DNA from: a virus | Strand: one strand, 5' to 3' | Length of the DNA: 64,000 nt | IMG/VR virus record: IMGVR_UViG_3300042305_002284 | Span: 60,361-124,360 of that record | Shown: one piece after another, positions 61,919-64,000 of the stretch | Layout of the letters: each line of letters starts with the position of its first letter | Position numbering within the stretch: the first letter of the stretch is position 1 | Translations under genes and position numbers: made by a program | The notes under the pieces: model-generated | Databases searched by the model: none | The model's input: the letters and a program-made list of their open reading frames with translations, nothing else | What the model was told of the DNA's origin: nothing

Positions 61919-62260
61919 ATGAGTATAAATAGATACAGCAACAGAAGAATAAAATATAACCAAAGCGAACTAATACAAAAAATATTAGATATAAAAAATA
62001 TTAACGGTATAAGACATTATGTTTCTCCTCAGTTCAAAATACCAACTTATTTAGACAGAGTAAACATAAAAACTGTTGGTGCAGTTTGGAAAAGAGGAGA
62101 TCGTCTTTCTAAATACGCAGAGAGTTATTATTTAGATCCTCAACTTTGGTGGGTTATAGCAATGTATAACAACAAACCAACAGATGCACACTTTACAATA
62201 GGTGATGTATTCTATATACCAACAGATCTAAACAATCTTTTTCAATATGCAGAAGTATAA
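61919..62260 (+). CDS. Baseplate wedge protein, T4 gp53-like (LysM-like)
   Basis: A 113-residue protein. The last half, VWKRGDRLSKYAESYYLDPQ then LWWVIAMYNNKPTD and FTIGDVFYIPTD, has the W-x-x-G-D-x-L ... A-x-x-Y-x-x-P-x-L-W-W-x-I-A-x-x-N ... G-x-x-x-x-I-P pattern of LysM-like gp53 wedge proteins. In T4, gp53 joins neighbouring wedges around the hub. Shorter than T4 gp53 (196 residues), as is common in other myophages. Followed after three bases by a large baseplate gene. Confidence 0.82.
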   Translation: MSINRYSNRRIKYNQSELIQKILDIKNINGIRHYVSPQFKIPTYLDRVNIKTVGAVWKRGDRLSKYAESYYLDPQLWWVIAMYNNKPTDAHFTIGDVFYIPTDLNNLFQYAEV

Positions 62261-62263
62261 TAT

Positions 62264-64000
62264 ATGGCAGATGAAGATCAAAAAATAAACTTTCGTAGAA
62301 TAACAGATCAAGCAGCGCTTATCCAAAATATTGATAAGTTGAAAGTATCTTTTGACGGAAGATACAACGATCCAAAACCCGGACAAAGTGTTTATGTATC
62401 TGGTTTAGAAATCAGCAATACTGAACAAAAAGAAGTAGATGGTATTTCTGTAAATAAACTTTATAACTTCAAAAAGTTTATAGAACAATATAACAAACTT
62501 ACTCCTGCTTCTCTTTCGCTTTTGAATCCATATATTGAAATATATAAGATTTATGAAGATAACTCACAAAGACTTATACCTTTCAATAACTTTTTTCCCA
62601 AAGCAGCACTTGACGCTATTACAAACAGCAGATCGGATCGTGGCTATCAAGCAAATATACAAAGTATAAAAATAGCATCACAAGGCAAAGATACTGCAAC
62701 TGCTTTTATTTATACAGTCCAAATGAAGTTTATATTTGATTCAGTTCAAACTTTATTCAATGATAACTCAAAATATATTGAACTTTTCAATCCTCCAAAA
62801 AAATACAAGTTCAAAAGAGGCTCTGGCGAACAAAAATATTATCAAATAAAATTGAAGTTTGGTTGGAAGATTGATAGAGAGCAAAACTTACAATCCAATC
62901 TAAATCCGACTTCTGTAAGAGACTTTGCTGATGCATCAAGTAGTGAAATATTTTTGAACTACATAAAGCACACTATTGGCATAAATGAAGATGGTTCAGT
63001 ATCTCTAAATGTTGAATATGTTGGCTCTCTTGAACTTGAAGCAAGAGATCCAAATAAGTTTTCTGTTCTAACTTCCGAAAATACAGAAAGACTAAAAGAA
63101 ATAACAGAACAAATAAGCAATATAGAAGATTCAATAAGAGAAAGTGGTCTAAAAGTAGAACAAACCACCGATGAAGATAAAATAAATATAAAAATACTTG
63201 ACGGCGATGGAAAAGAAGTTCAAAGATCAGACAGGCAGCAACTTGAACAACTTTATAACGAAAAGAAAAACCTTGAAGGTAATGATGAAAAAGAGTTTAG
63301 AGAAGGCATAATAAACAATATTTTAGAACAATATTTGACTTATTTAGGAGATGATAAAATACAAAGACTTCAATATGATAAAGGTAGGTTTCCTGTTTTA
63401 TTGATAAACGAACAAGTATATCAAACGAGAAAAGAACTTGTTGAAGATAACACATCGGGAAAACTCAATATTACTAATAAAAATCAACAAATACTAAAAC
63501 TTGAAAACAAAGATAATAATGTTATTTTTCAGAAAGGTATTCCATTTTCAGTAAACGAACTTCAAAATATTGATACAAAAAGTTATCTAAATAAACTCGA
63601 GTTCCCGGAAGAAACAATAAATATTGATTCGGCAAATAGAAAAGATAGGCAAAAATATTATAGAATACCGTTTTTTACATTTCGCAACTTATTGAAATCG
63701 CTACAAGCACTATATGGAAAAGAGAACAATGAAAGCGACTTCATAATGCTTGGAACAGAAATATTTATAGCCAAGTTCAAAACAGGAGAACTAATAGATC
63801 CAAAAACACTGGCAGAAAACCTAGAGTATAAAATCCTTATTGATAACGGCTTACCTCTTGGAAAAAACAACCAGGCTCTTATAGAAAATAAACTTGAAAA
63901 AATAAATATTTTAGATATTCCAATAGCGATTTCAACTTTTAGATATTGGTTCAATAAAAATATAAGTTCTCAAAATATAACAAATATGAGTTTGAAAACA
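62264..64000 (+). CDS. Large baseplate protein, 3' end beyond the window
   Basis: A frame that starts at ATG 62264, three bases after the gp53-like stop, and stays open for 579 codons to the end of the window. It opens MADEDQKINFRRITDQAALI. Later blocks include NKLTPASLSLLNPYIEIYKI and NNFFPKAALDAITNSRSDRG. It mixes beta-rich and helical segments and has no membrane span. The location right after a gp53-like gene makes a baseplate wedge or hub subunit likely. No family is recognised, and the total length is unknown. Confidence 0.75.
   Translation, partial: MADEDQKINFRRITDQAALIQNIDKLKVSFDGRYNDPKPGQSVYVSGLEISNTEQKEVDGISVNKLYNFKKFIEQYNKLTPASLSLLNPYIEIYKIYEDNSQRLIPFNNFFPKAALDAITNSRSDRGYQANIQSIKIASQGKDTATAFIYTVQMKFIFDSVQTLFNDNSKYIELFNPPKKYKFKRGSGEQKYYQIKLKFGWKIDREQNLQSNLNPTSVRDFADASSSEIFLNYIKHTIGINEDGSVSLNVEYVGSLELEARDPNKFSVLTSENTERLKEITEQISNIEDSIRESGLKVEQTTDEDKINIKILDGDGKEVQRSDRQQLEQLYNEKKNLEGNDEKEFREGIINNILEQYLTYLGDDKIQRLQYDKGRFPVLLINEQVYQTRKELVEDNTSGKLNITNKNQQILKLENKDNNVIFQKGIPFSVNELQNIDTKSYLNKLEFPEETINIDSANRKDRQKYYRIPFFTFRNLLKSLQALYGKENNESDFIMLGTEIFIAKFKTGELIDPKTLAENLEYKILIDNGLPLGKNNQALIENKLEKINILDIPIAISTFRYWFNKNISSQNITNMSLKT

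Overview
The window is a stretch of an AT-rich genome of a tailed, contractile (T4-type) bacteriophage. Every convincing gene is on the + strand. Genes are packed with ATGA stop/start overlaps or short spacers carrying AGGAG-like ribosome binding sites. The T4-type identity rests on recognisable large terminase (gp17), portal (gp20), prohead protease (gp21), core/scaffold (gp22-like), major capsid (gp23), neck (gp13/gp14-like), tail completion (gp15-like), sheath (gp18), tube (gp19), gp26-like baseplate, tape measure and gp53-like wedge proteins. Shine-Dalgarno use, a Sec signal peptide with a periplasmic coiled coil, and small membrane proteins suggest a Gram-negative host. The host cannot be named from the sequence. 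Both ends of the window cut through structural genes, so the full genome is larger.

Layout. 1-19.5 kb: very large virion/baseplate/adhesin-type proteins, one with a seven-repeat FG-GAP beta-propeller followed by a LamG-like fold, then smaller structural genes. 19.6-24.4 kb: a DNA-metabolism island with a RuvC-like resolvase, a zinc-finger/TOPRIM primase and a single-chain SbcD-SbcC (gp47-gp46) fusion. 24.4-26.6 kb: small membrane/periplasmic proteins resembling a lysis cassette, a Cys-rich protein, a histone H1-like (Hc1) protein and an unknown gene. 26.6-36.7 kb: packaging and head genes, namely terminase, a portal interrupted by an HNH-containing intein, the prohead protease, several small proteins with a shared N-terminal leader (candidate core proteins), and a homologue of ribosomal protein bS21. 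36.7-46.7 kb: two repetitive paralogous tail-fibre genes, a protein with a 9-bp minisatellite, and a large repeat protein. 46.7-50 kb: core protein and major capsid protein, closed by two terminators. 50-50.8 kb: remnant DNA in which a homing-endonuclease start is fused out of frame to a frameshifted FG-GAP fragment. 50.8-64 kb: neck, tail and baseplate genes in assembly order.

How it works together. Terminase pumps DNA through the portal into a prohead built on the core protein and matured by the gp21-type protease. Gp13/14/15-like proteins join head to tail. Tube, sheath, tape measure and baseplate proteins build the contractile tail, and the fibre/propeller proteins probably bind the host. 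The recombination/replication island, the Hc1-like protein and bS21 are accessory functions that may act on replication, nucleoid state and host translation. A recurring ACTATTTAT motif lies upstream of six genes and may be the phage's own promoter.
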